Below are positions 33,701 to 41,236 of a stretch of 64,000 nt of DNA, in pieces; the stretch's first letter is position 1; each line of letters opens with the position of its first letter. A program made the position numbers and the translations under genes. Source of the DNA: UBA6168 sp964508135 (GTDB taxonomy: Bacteria; Bacteroidota; Bacteroidia; Chitinophagales; Saprospiraceae); NCBI GenBank assembly GCA_964508135.1, contig CAZDSU010000003.1:62001-126000 (forward strand), in the 5' to 3' direction. Under the pieces are notes generated by a model. The model did no database searches. It was not told the origin of the DNA and was given only the letters and a program-made list of their open reading frames with translations.

Positions 33701-35104
33701 ACGGCGGCGGTAGCGTCGTTCGGTTTTCTGCCAATGGCAATTTCCACCGGCGACGGGGCGGAGGTGCAGCGACCGCTGGCAACGGTGGTCATCGGCGGGC
33801 TGATTTCGGCAACCTTGCTCACTTTGCTCGTGCTTCCCGTTTTGTACACTTGGTTTGAAAAACGGTTTCCTAAAAAAATTCTTCCTGCGGCTGCTTCGCT
33901 CATGCTGCTGGCAATTCTGTCTTTTCCTGAAAACATGCAGGCGCAAACGCCCCTGACATTAGAGGTAGCCGTTTCGAAGGCGAAAGCCAACAACCTGCGA
34001 ATCAAAGCAGGAACGTACCAAATCCAGGTGCAGCAAACCTTGCGACGGGCGGCTTACGAACTGCCAAAAACGAGCTTCGACCTGCAATTCGGGCAATACA
34101 ATTCCAGCAGCTTCGACAACAGCATCGGCATCCGGCAGGAAATCCCCAATCCCCGCAACAAAAGCGCGGGTGTCGCCCTTGCCGATGCCAACGCCCGCAG
34201 CGCCAAACTATCGCTGGAAGTAACGGAAAGCGAACTTGTGTACGAGGTGCGCTCGGCATGGCATGAACTGGCGTACATGCTGGAAAAGCAACGCCTGCTT
34301 GTAAGCCAGGACAGCCTGCTGGCAAATTTTGTGCGGGCAGCGGAAGTTCGCCTGCGGGTGGGAGAGACCGGCAGCCTCGAACGAGCCACTGCCGTCAGCC
34401 AATCGGGTGAGGTGCGCAACCAGCTGGCGCAGGTGCTAGCAGACATTCAAATCGCTCAAATCCGCCTGCAAACCCTGCTTGCTGCAGCCGAACCTGTTGG
34501 CATCCCTGCCGAAACCCGTTTGGAAAAACGGGCGCTGCAAGTCGGCGGCGACGTTTCCGGCAATCCTGCATTGGCATATTTTCAACAACAAATCGCAATC
34601 AGCGAAGCGAACGTAGCGGTCGAAAAAGCCCGACGTGCGCCCGATTTCAGCATCGGTTACCTCAACCAGTCACTTATTACGCCCGAAGACAACGCCGATC
34701 CAAGTTACTCCGCCACCGACCGTTTCCATGTCGTACAGGCGGGTATTGCTGTGCCTATTTTCGGAAAAGCGCAAAAAGCCCGCATCGAAGCGTCGCAACT
34801 CGAAAGGCAGGTAGCCCAAGCCAACATCGAATACCAATCCCGGCAATTGGAAGGGCAATACCGGCAGGCTTTGCAGGAATACGAGAAACAGCGAACGGCG
34901 CTCGATTACTTTGAGCAAAGCGCCCTGACTACTGCCGACCTGCTGCTGAACAATGCGCAGAAAGCATTTCGGGCGGGCGACGTGGCCTATCTGGAATTCG
35001 TGCAAGCCGTCTCCCGTGCGCACGACATCCGGCTGGCTTATCTCGACGCTTTGGATAGATTCAACGAGGCGGTTATCGCAATCGAATTTCTGACAGGTAG
35101 GTAA
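30755..35104 (+). CDS. czcA: CzcA-type heavy-metal RND pump fused to a TolC-like outer-membrane domain
   Basis: 1449 residues. Residues 1-1040 are a complete HME-RND transporter, opening with HFSIHNKLIVGLFTLALAIW. The TM4 motif DFGLLVDGAVIIVE supplies D400, D406 and E413, the arrangement of CzcA-like (Zn/Co/Cd type) pumps rather than CusA. Residues from about 1064 are a TolC/OEP domain of about 385 residues with long coiled coils (QARIEASQLERQ region). Between them, residues 1042-1063 (LPAAASLMLLAILSF, then NMQAQ) look exactly like a signal peptide with an AxA-type site. The fused protein could thus be cut into pump and channel. The adaptor CzcB follows 56 bp downstream. Confidence 0.93.
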   Translation: MLDKIIHFSIHNKLIVGLFTLALAIWGIVSFLRLPLDAVPDITNNQVQVITQAPTLGTQEVEAFITAPIERALANIPDVTERRSISRSGLSVITIVFHDDKDIYWARQQVGERLKEAESEIPQGMAEPFLAPITTGLGEIYHYTLHPKPGFEDKFTATDLRTLQDWIVKRQLEGTPGVAEVSGWGGFVKQYEIAVDPDKLNALDLTMNDVFEALEHNNENTGGSYIEKGSNLYYIRGIGLVQTLEDIEKILVTTRNGIPILVRDVGTVQFGSVNRLGAVTRNGEGEVVAGITLMLKGDNFVEVSRRVKERIAQVQTSLPEGVVIEPFIDRTELVGRTIGTVEKNLLEGGLIVVFVLVLLLGNFRAGLVVASVIPLAMLFAFGMMQLFGVSGNLMSLGAIDFGLLVDGAVIIVEAIVHRITGSSLFPGIARLTQRQMDEQVYTAASKIRNSAAFGEIIILIVYLPILTLVGIEGKMFHPMALTVGFAILGAFILSLTWVPMASALFLSKKTEHKTNISDRIMSFFHKLYSPALEGVLRWKKLTVGISIVLFALAVCGFTRLGGEFIPTLEEGDLTVEFSMMQGTSLTQMVESTTKAEKILMEKFPEVKQVVSRIGSAEIPTDPMPVERADIMVAMKSKDTWREEVCDREEMQEAMEKALSVLPGVSIEMTQPMQMRFNELMTGIRQDVAVKIFGDDLDVLADEAAKVARLIAPVEGVTEPTVEKVRGLPQIQVTYDRDRLAQFGLNVSDVNNIVRTAYAGSTAGVVFEGEKRFDMVVRLERSLRQDISNLENLYVSTPGGGRVPLNQIATIEYKDAPAQVSRENAQRRIFVGFNVRGRDVESTVTEIEDILQEKLKLPTGYFYTFGGQFENLRAAKERLSIAVPVALALIFALLFFTFRSVSQAVLIFTAVPLAAIGGVAALALRGMPFSISAGVGFIALFGVAVLNGIVLIGYFNQLKAEGVADLYERIRQGTFVRLRPVILTAAVASFGFLPMAISTGDGAEVQRPLATVVIGGLISATLLTLLVLPVLYTWFEKRFPKKILPAAASLMLLAILSFPENMQAQTPLTLEVAVSKAKANNLRIKAGTYQIQVQQTLRRAAYELPKTSFDLQFGQYNSSSFDNSIGIRQEIPNPRNKSAGVALADANARSAKLSLEVTESELVYEVRSAWHELAYMLEKQRLLVSQDSLLANFVRAAEVRLRVGETGSLERATAVSQSGEVRNQLAQVLADIQIAQIRLQTLLAAAEPVGIPAETRLEKRALQVGGDVSGNPALAYFQQQIAISEANVAVEKARRAPDFSIGYLNQSLITPEDNADPSYSATDRFHVVQAGIAVPIFGKAQKARIEASQLERQVAQANIEYQSRQLEGQYRQALQEYEKQRTALDYFEQSALTTADLLLNNAQKAFRAGDVAYLEFVQAVSRAHDIRLAYLDALDRFNEAVIAIEFLTGR

Positions 35105-35160
35105 GCCGGACTCCTAATCCGACTTGCATTTTCAACCACCATTTTTCAAAAAATACGACC

Positions 35161-36495
35161 ATGCAATCTTTCAAAAATAATATTCTGGTAATGCTTCTTA
35201 CTACACTCAGTCTCCTGCTCGTTGCCTGTGGCGACAGCCACGACCATGCGGAGGAAAGTGAAGCCACCGAAGCCTATGAACACACCGAAGGCGAGCCGAT
35301 GGAAGTGGCGCTCACCACTGACCAGTACAAAAATGCGGGCATTGAAACCGGCAAGGTAGAAAACCGCAACCTGACTGGCGTTGTCCATGTCAACGGGATG
35401 CTGGACGTGCCGCCGCAAAACCTTGTCAGCATCAGCGCCCCGGCAGCAGGCTTCCTGAAAAGCTCGGAATTGCTGCAAGGAAGCAGGGTGCGAAAAGGAC
35501 AGGTCATTGCCGTGCTGCGCAACCCCGAATATATCCAATGGCAACAGGATTATTTGGAGACCCGCCACCAACTCGACGCCGACCGCAGCCGCCTGGAATA
35601 CCTCGAAGCCGAGTACAAGCGGCAGGAAGAATTGGCGAAGGAAAACATCAATGCCGGAAAAACCTTGCAATCGGCCAAAGCGGAGTACAATAGCATGAAA
35701 TCCGGCATTGCAGGTTTGGAAGCCCGGCTCGGCGGGCGGCGGGCGCAACTTCGGCTGCTCGGCATCAACCTCGACCGGCTGCGACCCGATAATTTCCAAA
35801 GTGAAATCAGCATTTTCTCGCCCACCGACGGCTATGTGATGGCGGTGAACGTGAACGCAGGCAAGTACGTGAGCAACACCGACGTGCTGTTTCAAATCGC
35901 CGATACCAAGCACCTCCACGCCGAACTGACCGTATTCGAGAAAGACATTCCAAAGTTAAAAGTTGGACAAAAGGTGCGCTTCACCCTCGCCAACGAAACC
36001 CGTGAGCGTACTGCCACGATTTACCTGTTCGGGCGAGAAATCAGTGAAGACCGCACCATTCGGGTGCATTGCCACCTTGACCGGGAGGACAGGGAATTGC
36101 TGCCGGGCATGTATTTCAAAGCGATGGTCGAAACAGGCGCAAGCCCCGTGCCATCATTGCCGGAAGCTGCGATTGTCAGCAACGAAGGCAAGGACTACAT
36201 TTTCGTCGTTGAGACCACCGCCGAGGGCAAGCCAGAAGTCAACGAGGAGGCAGATAAAAACGAGAGCGCCAAAAAGGAAGAACACGAACACGAAGAAGGC
36301 GAAGCGGAACAACATGCCGAGCATCATTTTCGCATGGTTGAAGTGAAAAAGGGCGTGACAGATGGTGCTTTCGTGGAAGTGATGTTGCCGGAAGGCTTCG
36401 ACATTGCCAACAGCTTGGTTGTGTCAAAGGGCGCATTTTACTTGCTGTCCGCCTCGAAGTCGGCGGAACAAGGAGAGGAGGGTCATGCACATTGA
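35161..36495 (+). CDS. czcB: RND periplasmic adaptor (CzcB-like) lipoprotein
   Basis: 444 residues with a lipoprotein signal (LLLVACGDS). A His/acid-rich mature N-terminus (SHDHAEESEATEAYEHTEGE) leads to the membrane-fusion core: a barrel-sandwich hybrid half (SISAPAAGFLKSSELLQGSR), an alpha-hairpin (about 125-195), the second half (IFSPTDGYVMAVNVNAGKYV) and a beta-barrel. A second His-rich insert (KKEEHEHEEGEAEQHAEHHF) sits near residue 375. It links the inner-membrane pump and the outer-membrane channel and probably feeds metal to the pump. The gene follows czcA closely and belongs to the same operon. Confidence 0.92.
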   Translation: MQSFKNNILVMLLTTLSLLLVACGDSHDHAEESEATEAYEHTEGEPMEVALTTDQYKNAGIETGKVENRNLTGVVHVNGMLDVPPQNLVSISAPAAGFLKSSELLQGSRVRKGQVIAVLRNPEYIQWQQDYLETRHQLDADRSRLEYLEAEYKRQEELAKENINAGKTLQSAKAEYNSMKSGIAGLEARLGGRRAQLRLLGINLDRLRPDNFQSEISIFSPTDGYVMAVNVNAGKYVSNTDVLFQIADTKHLHAELTVFEKDIPKLKVGQKVRFTLANETRERTATIYLFGREISEDRTIRVHCHLDREDRELLPGMYFKAMVETGASPVPSLPEAAIVSNEGKDYIFVVETTAEGKPEVNEEADKNESAKKEEHEHEEGEAEQHAEHHFRMVEVKKGVTDGAFVEVMLPEGFDIANSLVVSKGAFYLLSASKSAEQGEEGHAH

Positions 36496-36581
36496 GCCAT
36501 CCGTTTGTCTAGAGTAAATGAGAATTAGCCGGGCAGCCAGCAAGCAACTGGTTGTCCGGCTCAACAATTAAATCTTGCTAC

Positions 36582-36950
36582 ATGAATTTCAACTGGGACA
36601 TACCGAAGGGCTTGAAAAGCCATTACCAATCGGAACTATCGCAGTATGCCGAATCGCTGCGGGCGGGGCACTTGCAGCAGGCATGGCGGCACTTGGAGCG
36701 GGCCCACATACTGGGGCAAGCCTACCCGAAGGAGCATACCTACGTGCATTGGAAGATGCTGCAATTTGGCTTTCAAATCAAGAACGGAAAAGAAGTCTTA
36801 GGGCAAATTCCCCGGCTGCTGGTGGGCGGCGTGAAGTCCTTCGTGGGCAGGATACCCGTCGGCAACACGGGCGGCGCAAACGTGCCACCGCTGCTGCCGA
36901 TGGAGATTCCCGGAGACTTGAGGGAGGTGCTGGATAGATTTAGGGGTTAA
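36582..36950 (+). CDS. DUF3703 family protein
   Basis: 122 residues. LQQAWRHLERAHILGQAYP followed by HTYVHWKMLQFG and GGVKSFVGRIPVGNTGGANV is the DUF3703 signature with conserved histidines. The family is repeatedly found with heavy-metal resistance genes; its function is unknown. ATG 36582 (MNFNWDIP) is preferred to an upstream frame start at 36552. It lies between the CzcBA genes and the P1B ATPase, supporting a single metal-resistance island. Confidence 0.85.
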   Translation: MNFNWDIPKGLKSHYQSELSQYAESLRAGHLQQAWRHLERAHILGQAYPKEHTYVHWKMLQFGFQIKNGKEVLGQIPRLLVGGVKSFVGRIPVGNTGGANVPPLLPMEIPGDLREVLDRFRG

Positions 36951-37163
36951 GTTGACCTTTGCCAGAAACAGGCTTTACTCGACCAATAGCCGACGTCATA
37001 GGAGGTTTGATGGCCCTGTTCGGGATTTATTATGCTCCAAGAGGCTGACGAAGGGTTGCCAAATAACGGTGAAAATGAACAGCGGGGCGAATGCGAACAT
37101 GCACGGATTAATACTACAAGGTTGCTGGGCTTGGTGTCCATTAGCCTTTCAAACATTTTTTAC

Positions 37164-39620
37164 ATGAAAAAACTCAAACTCGAAATCCCCCTTCTCCTCC
37201 CGGAAGTCCCGGACGAAAAAGACAAGTGCATCGAGCGCCTCATTTCTATTTTGGAAGAAAAAGGCGGCATCGAAAAAGCGCACGTTGAGGACGGCGAGCC
37301 GCCGCTGTTGTGCATCCACTTCGACCCCGACCGGCTGCCGCTGGAAAAAGTGAAAGCCATCGCCCGCCAAAGTGGGGCGGAATTGACCGGCCGCTTCGGT
37401 CACCTGCTGTTGGACGTGCAGGGCATCCGCCACCAGCGCCACGCCCGGCAGGTGGGCGAGGAGTTGCAGCGTCAGCCCGGCATTGTCGAAGCCGTCGCTT
37501 CCGCTGCCGGAACCTTGCGCATCGAGTTCGATGCAGAGCAAACCGACTGGGAAAAAATCGAGGCTGCCATCGGCAAAGCGGGGCTGACCATTTTGGAGAA
37601 AAAGCCCGCCGAAAAACACGAACACAAACCGGGCGAAAAGCACGACCACGAGGAAGGCGGGGAAGAAGGTCACGCCCATGGCGGCATCTTCGGCGAAAAA
37701 ACGGAAATCATTTTTGCCATCCTGAGCGGGGCGCTGCTCGGCATCGGCTTCGGGCTGTCGTTCGTGGAGGGCTTGCCCGGCTGGGCGTCGCTGGCTTGCT
37801 ACGTCGGGGCGTACTTTTTCGGCGGTTTTTTCACGGCGAAGGAGGCTTTTGAAACCATCCGCAGGGGTGGTTTCGAGATTGATTTCCTGATGCTTGTGGC
37901 GGCAGCCGGGGCAGCCATTTTGGGCGCATGGGCGGAAGGAGCGTTCCTGTTGTTCCTTTTCAGCCTCGGTCATGCGCTGGAGCATTTCGCCATGGAAAAA
38001 GCGAGGAAATCCATCGCTGCGCTGGCTGACCTTGCACCGCCGACGGCGCTGCTGAAACGCAACGGCGACACGGTGGAAGTGGGCATCGAGGAATTGAAAA
38101 TCGGCGATGTCATCGTCGTGAAACCGAACACCAAAATCGCCGCCGACGGCGTGGTGGTGAAGGGCGAAAGCGCCGTCAATCAAGCGCCCATCACGGGCGA
38201 GAGCGTACCGGTGGACAAGTTTCCCACCGCCGACCCCGGCAAAGCGTTCAAGGATTTGAGCGCCGTTCCTGCCGAGCATCGAGCCTTTTCAGGCGCCATC
38301 AACGGAGCGGGTGTTTTGGAAATCAAGGTGCTGAAAGAAGCCAAAGACAGCACCCTTTCCCGCCTGATAAAATTGGTGAAGGAAGCCGAAACGCAGAAGT
38401 CGCCGACGCAGCTTTTCACCGACCGCTTCGAGAAGTGGTTCGTCCCGGCGGTGCTGGTGTTGGTCGTGCTGCTTTGCTTTGCCTTTTTGGTTTTGGATGA
38501 GCCGTTCAGCCAAAGTTTTTACCGGGCAATGGCGGTGCTGGTCGCAGCTTCCCCCTGCGCACTGGCGATTTCGACGCCGAGCGCTGTGCTGGCTGGTGTG
38601 GCGAGGGCGGCGAGGGCGGGCGTTTTGATAAAAGGCGGCGCACCGCTCGAAGATTTGGGCCAGCTCACCGCCATTGCTTTCGACAAAACGGGGACGCTGA
38701 CGGAGGGCAAACCCAAGTTCACCGGCGCAATTCCCTTCGGTGAAGCGTCCAAAGAAGAACTGTTGAAAGTGGCGATTGCAGTGGAAGTGTCGAGTGACCA
38801 CCCGCTGGCAGCCGCCATCGTCGAAGGCGCAAAAAAAGAACTCGGTGACAAAGACGTTCCCGAAGCGCACGACCTACAAGCCATCACCGGCAGGGGTGTG
38901 AAAGCGAAATACGAAGGCGACACCGTCCACATCGGTAACCGCCAACTGTTCGAGGAATTGACCAAAAAGCCCGTCCCTGCTGACATTTCCGAAAAAATGG
39001 AAGAACAGGAAAACGAGGGACACACCAGCATGATAATCCACCGGGGCGACCGCTACCTCGGCATCATTTCCGTGATGGACGTTGCCCGCCCGGAGGCGAA
39101 AGAAACCCTGTCGGCACTAAAATCGCTCGGCATCCGCCGCATGATTATGCTTACCGGCGACAACCAGCGGGTGGCGGATGCCGTCGCCAAAACCATCGGC
39201 ATCACCGACCCATTGGGCAACCTGATGCCCGAAGACAAAGTGGAAACGATAGAAAAACTATTGCAGGAAGAAGGCAAAGTAGCAATGGTCGGCGACGGCG
39301 TGAACGACGCTCCCGCCCTCGCCAAAAGCACGGTCGGCATTGCCATGGGCGCTGCGGGCAGCGACGTGGCGCTCGAAACCGCCGACATCGCCCTCATGGG
39401 CGACAAACTCGAAACGCTGCCTTTCGCCATCGGCTTGAGCCGCAAAGCCCGCCGCATCATCCGGCAAAACCTCTGGATTAGCCTCGGCATGGTCGCCGTG
39501 CTGGTACCGCTGACGATTTTGGGCATTGCGGAGATTGGTCCCGCCGTCGTTGCGCACGAAGGCTCGACGCTGTTGGTAGTGGGGAATGCACTGCGGTTGT
39601 TGGGGTATCGGACTGGATAG
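37164..39620 (+). CDS. P1B-4-type heavy-metal-transporting ATPase
   Basis: 818 residues from ATG 37164 (MKKLKLEIPLLLPEVPDEKD). The N-terminus has two degenerate HMA-like folds without CxxC and a His-rich linker (EHEHKPGEKHDHEEG, 152-166). P-type ATPase marks are TGES (about 345), DKTG with phosphorylated Asp507, TGDN and GDGVNDAPA. The TM4 metal motif is S463-P-C465 and the following motif is HEGST (798-802). This SPC plus HEG(G/S)T pair defines the P1B-4 group (CoaT/CtpD: Co2+, Zn2+ or Fe2+ export), not the CPC-type Zn/Cd/Cu pumps. A 45-codon upstream extension to 37032 lacks family similarity. The gene lies 213 bp after DUF3703. Confidence 0.92.
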   Translation: MKKLKLEIPLLLPEVPDEKDKCIERLISILEEKGGIEKAHVEDGEPPLLCIHFDPDRLPLEKVKAIARQSGAELTGRFGHLLLDVQGIRHQRHARQVGEELQRQPGIVEAVASAAGTLRIEFDAEQTDWEKIEAAIGKAGLTILEKKPAEKHEHKPGEKHDHEEGGEEGHAHGGIFGEKTEIIFAILSGALLGIGFGLSFVEGLPGWASLACYVGAYFFGGFFTAKEAFETIRRGGFEIDFLMLVAAAGAAILGAWAEGAFLLFLFSLGHALEHFAMEKARKSIAALADLAPPTALLKRNGDTVEVGIEELKIGDVIVVKPNTKIAADGVVVKGESAVNQAPITGESVPVDKFPTADPGKAFKDLSAVPAEHRAFSGAINGAGVLEIKVLKEAKDSTLSRLIKLVKEAETQKSPTQLFTDRFEKWFVPAVLVLVVLLCFAFLVLDEPFSQSFYRAMAVLVAASPCALAISTPSAVLAGVARAARAGVLIKGGAPLEDLGQLTAIAFDKTGTLTEGKPKFTGAIPFGEASKEELLKVAIAVEVSSDHPLAAAIVEGAKKELGDKDVPEAHDLQAITGRGVKAKYEGDTVHIGNRQLFEELTKKPVPADISEKMEEQENEGHTSMIIHRGDRYLGIISVMDVARPEAKETLSALKSLGIRRMIMLTGDNQRVADAVAKTIGITDPLGNLMPEDKVETIEKLLQEEGKVAMVGDGVNDAPALAKSTVGIAMGAAGSDVALETADIALMGDKLETLPFAIGLSRKARRIIRQNLWISLGMVAVLVPLTILGIAEIGPAVVAHEGSTLLVVGNALRLLGYRTG

Positions 39621-39624
39621 GCGA

Positions 39625-39693
39625 GGAGATGTCGGCGTGGCGCTTCTGGCGATTTTGAATGCGGTGAGGATGCAGGGGACGAGGGGTTCCTAA
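39625..39693 (+). pseudogene. Possible C-terminal fragment of a second P1B-type ATPase
   Basis: Directly after the ATPase stop codon, one frame reads GDVGVALLAILNAVRMQ then GTRGS and TAA (39691-39693). DxGxxLLxxLNxxR is the TM8 region of ZntA/CadA-type P1B ATPases, which the preceding gene lacks. It may be the scar of a duplication or recombination that replaced an older ATPase. Only about 22 codons are present. Confidence 0.45.
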
Positions 39694-39893
39694 AAGCGAG
39701 ATTATTTATTGGGCTAGATTTTATTAAAGCAACCACCATCCACTCAACAGAAAACGATGCAAGGCCACTCGGCCATAACAAAAGCGACTTAAAACACGTG
39801 CAAACTTTACATCAGAAAATGCTTTCGATAGCCTAGTAAACTAATATTTACCATGACCTATCCAATTTGGGTTGATGCGATCACTGATACTCG

Positions 39894-41147
39894 TCAAATC
39901 CCCCTCCGCTTCACCTCCTTCATCACCAAATCCAATTCCCGGCTCACGTCGCCAGTCATCGAGGTGTTCTCCTGCGTCCGTCGGATGAGGTAGGGAATCA
40001 CCTCCTTCACCTGTCCGTACACCATGTATTTGGCCACGTTGTAACCCGCTTTGGATAGGTTGAAAGTGATGTTGTCGCTCATCCCGAGCAGTTGGCAGAA
40101 CTGGAGGTGTGGGTGGTTTTTCGGCAAGTTTTTATGCGAAATCAGTGCCGCCATTTTCAGGCAGCTCTCGGCGTTGTGGCTTGCGTTGCAAACGGCGATA
40201 TTCTCAAAATTTTCGATGCAAAACTGGATGCCCATGTTGTAATCGTGGTCGGTGGCGGCCTTGTTGGGTTGGATGGGGGAGAGGTAGCCCATATCCTCTG
40301 CACGTTTGCGCTCCTTATCCATGTAGGCGCCCCGCACGAGTTTTGCGCCAAGCAGAAAGCCCTGGCTACGGGCAAGGTCAAACGACTCGGCGATGTAAGC
40401 CAGCCTGTCCGTGCGGTACATCTGGAAGGTGTTGAACACCACTACTTTTTCCTTGTTGTAGCGCTTCATCATGCGGTTGGCCAGTAGGTCAATGGCCGGC
40501 TGAATCCAGGTTTCCTCGGCATCAATGAACACCGACATGCCTTTCGTGGAAGCGTGGTGGCAAATGGCGTCCACCCTTTTCAGCACGTTTTTGAACTCGC
40601 CACGCTCCTCGGTGGTGAGCGTCGTATTGCTTGTGCTGACTTTTTCCAGCAGGCCAAAGCGGGCAAGGCCGGTGATTTTCGAGCTGATGACTGGCACGGA
40701 GGGCAGGGTCGAGCCAAAATCAATGGCCCGCAGGTTTTCGTTCATCGTGCGGTTGAAGTCGTCTTCCGACTCCTTCGCCTCGGCACCGTAGTCCAGCACC
40801 GAGTCCACGTTAAGCTCGTGCAAGTGCTCGATAGCTGGCTGCGATTCGAGCAGGGTGGTTCCTCCGCAAAACTGTTTGAAAATGGTGGCTTTCACCGTGG
40901 ACTCAAAAAACGGCAGTGGGATTTTCGTGCCCAACAAGCCCAGTTTCGAGCCGATGTTGACAAGGTGGCGGTTGTTCATCATTTTGAACAGCCACTCCGT
41001 TTTCTTCAGTTCCTCGTTGTTTTTCCCGGCAAAGGCGATTTCAGTATTGGAGAAATCAATGGCAGGTTCACCTTCTGGCGCACTGAAAGCTTTGGCAATT
41101 TTCTCAAGTTGCGCAAGGGATATAACTGGTTTTCCCTCTTTTTTCAT
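39894..41147 (-). CDS. Proline dehydrogenase family protein
   Basis: 417 residues, a stand-alone FAD-dependent PRODH barrel. Landmarks are VSVFIDAEETWIQPAIDLLA-like strand 5 (written here as MSVFIDAEETWIQPAIDLL), GAKLVRGAYMDKERKRAED (flavin-binding strand), LLGMSDNITFNLSKAG and the substrate-binding IRRTQENTSM near the C-terminus with the two conserved arginines. It oxidises proline to pyrroline-5-carboxylate and passes electrons to quinone. The partner P5C dehydrogenase is not nearby. A near-perfect inverted repeat lies between it and the DUF2723 gene upstream on the same strand. Confidence 0.92.
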   Translation of the reverse strand: MKKEGKPVISLAQLEKIAKAFSAPEGEPAIDFSNTEIAFAGKNNEELKKTEWLFKMMNNRHLVNIGSKLGLLGTKIPLPFFESTVKATIFKQFCGGTTLLESQPAIEHLHELNVDSVLDYGAEAKESEDDFNRTMNENLRAIDFGSTLPSVPVISSKITGLARFGLLEKVSTSNTTLTTEERGEFKNVLKRVDAICHHASTKGMSVFIDAEETWIQPAIDLLANRMMKRYNKEKVVVFNTFQMYRTDRLAYIAESFDLARSQGFLLGAKLVRGAYMDKERKRAEDMGYLSPIQPNKAATDHDYNMGIQFCIENFENIAVCNASHNAESCLKMAALISHKNLPKNHPHLQFCQLLGMSDNITFNLSKAGYNVAKYMVYGQVKEVIPYLIRRTQENTSMTGDVSRELDLVMKEVKRRGI

Positions 41148-41164
41148 ATTTGGTTAGGAGCTAT

Positions 41165-41230
41165 TTGGATATTGAGTGATTGGGATATTGGGTTATTAAT
41201 CACTCAATATCCCAATCACTCAATATCCAA
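41165..41230. repeat. Inverted repeat TTGGATATTGAGTGATTGGG
   Basis: About 30 bp arms (41165-41195 and 41200-41230) with two mismatches, made of alternating GGATATTGAGTGATT units. It begins 7 bp after the DUF2723 stop codon, so it probably works as its terminator. Confidence 0.7.
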
Positions 41231-41236
41231 ACAACC

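Noticed and set aside
37032..37163. 44-codon N-terminal extension of the P1B ATPase
   Set aside because: The extension has no similarity to ATPase N-termini, while ATG 37164 opens directly into the HMA-like fold.
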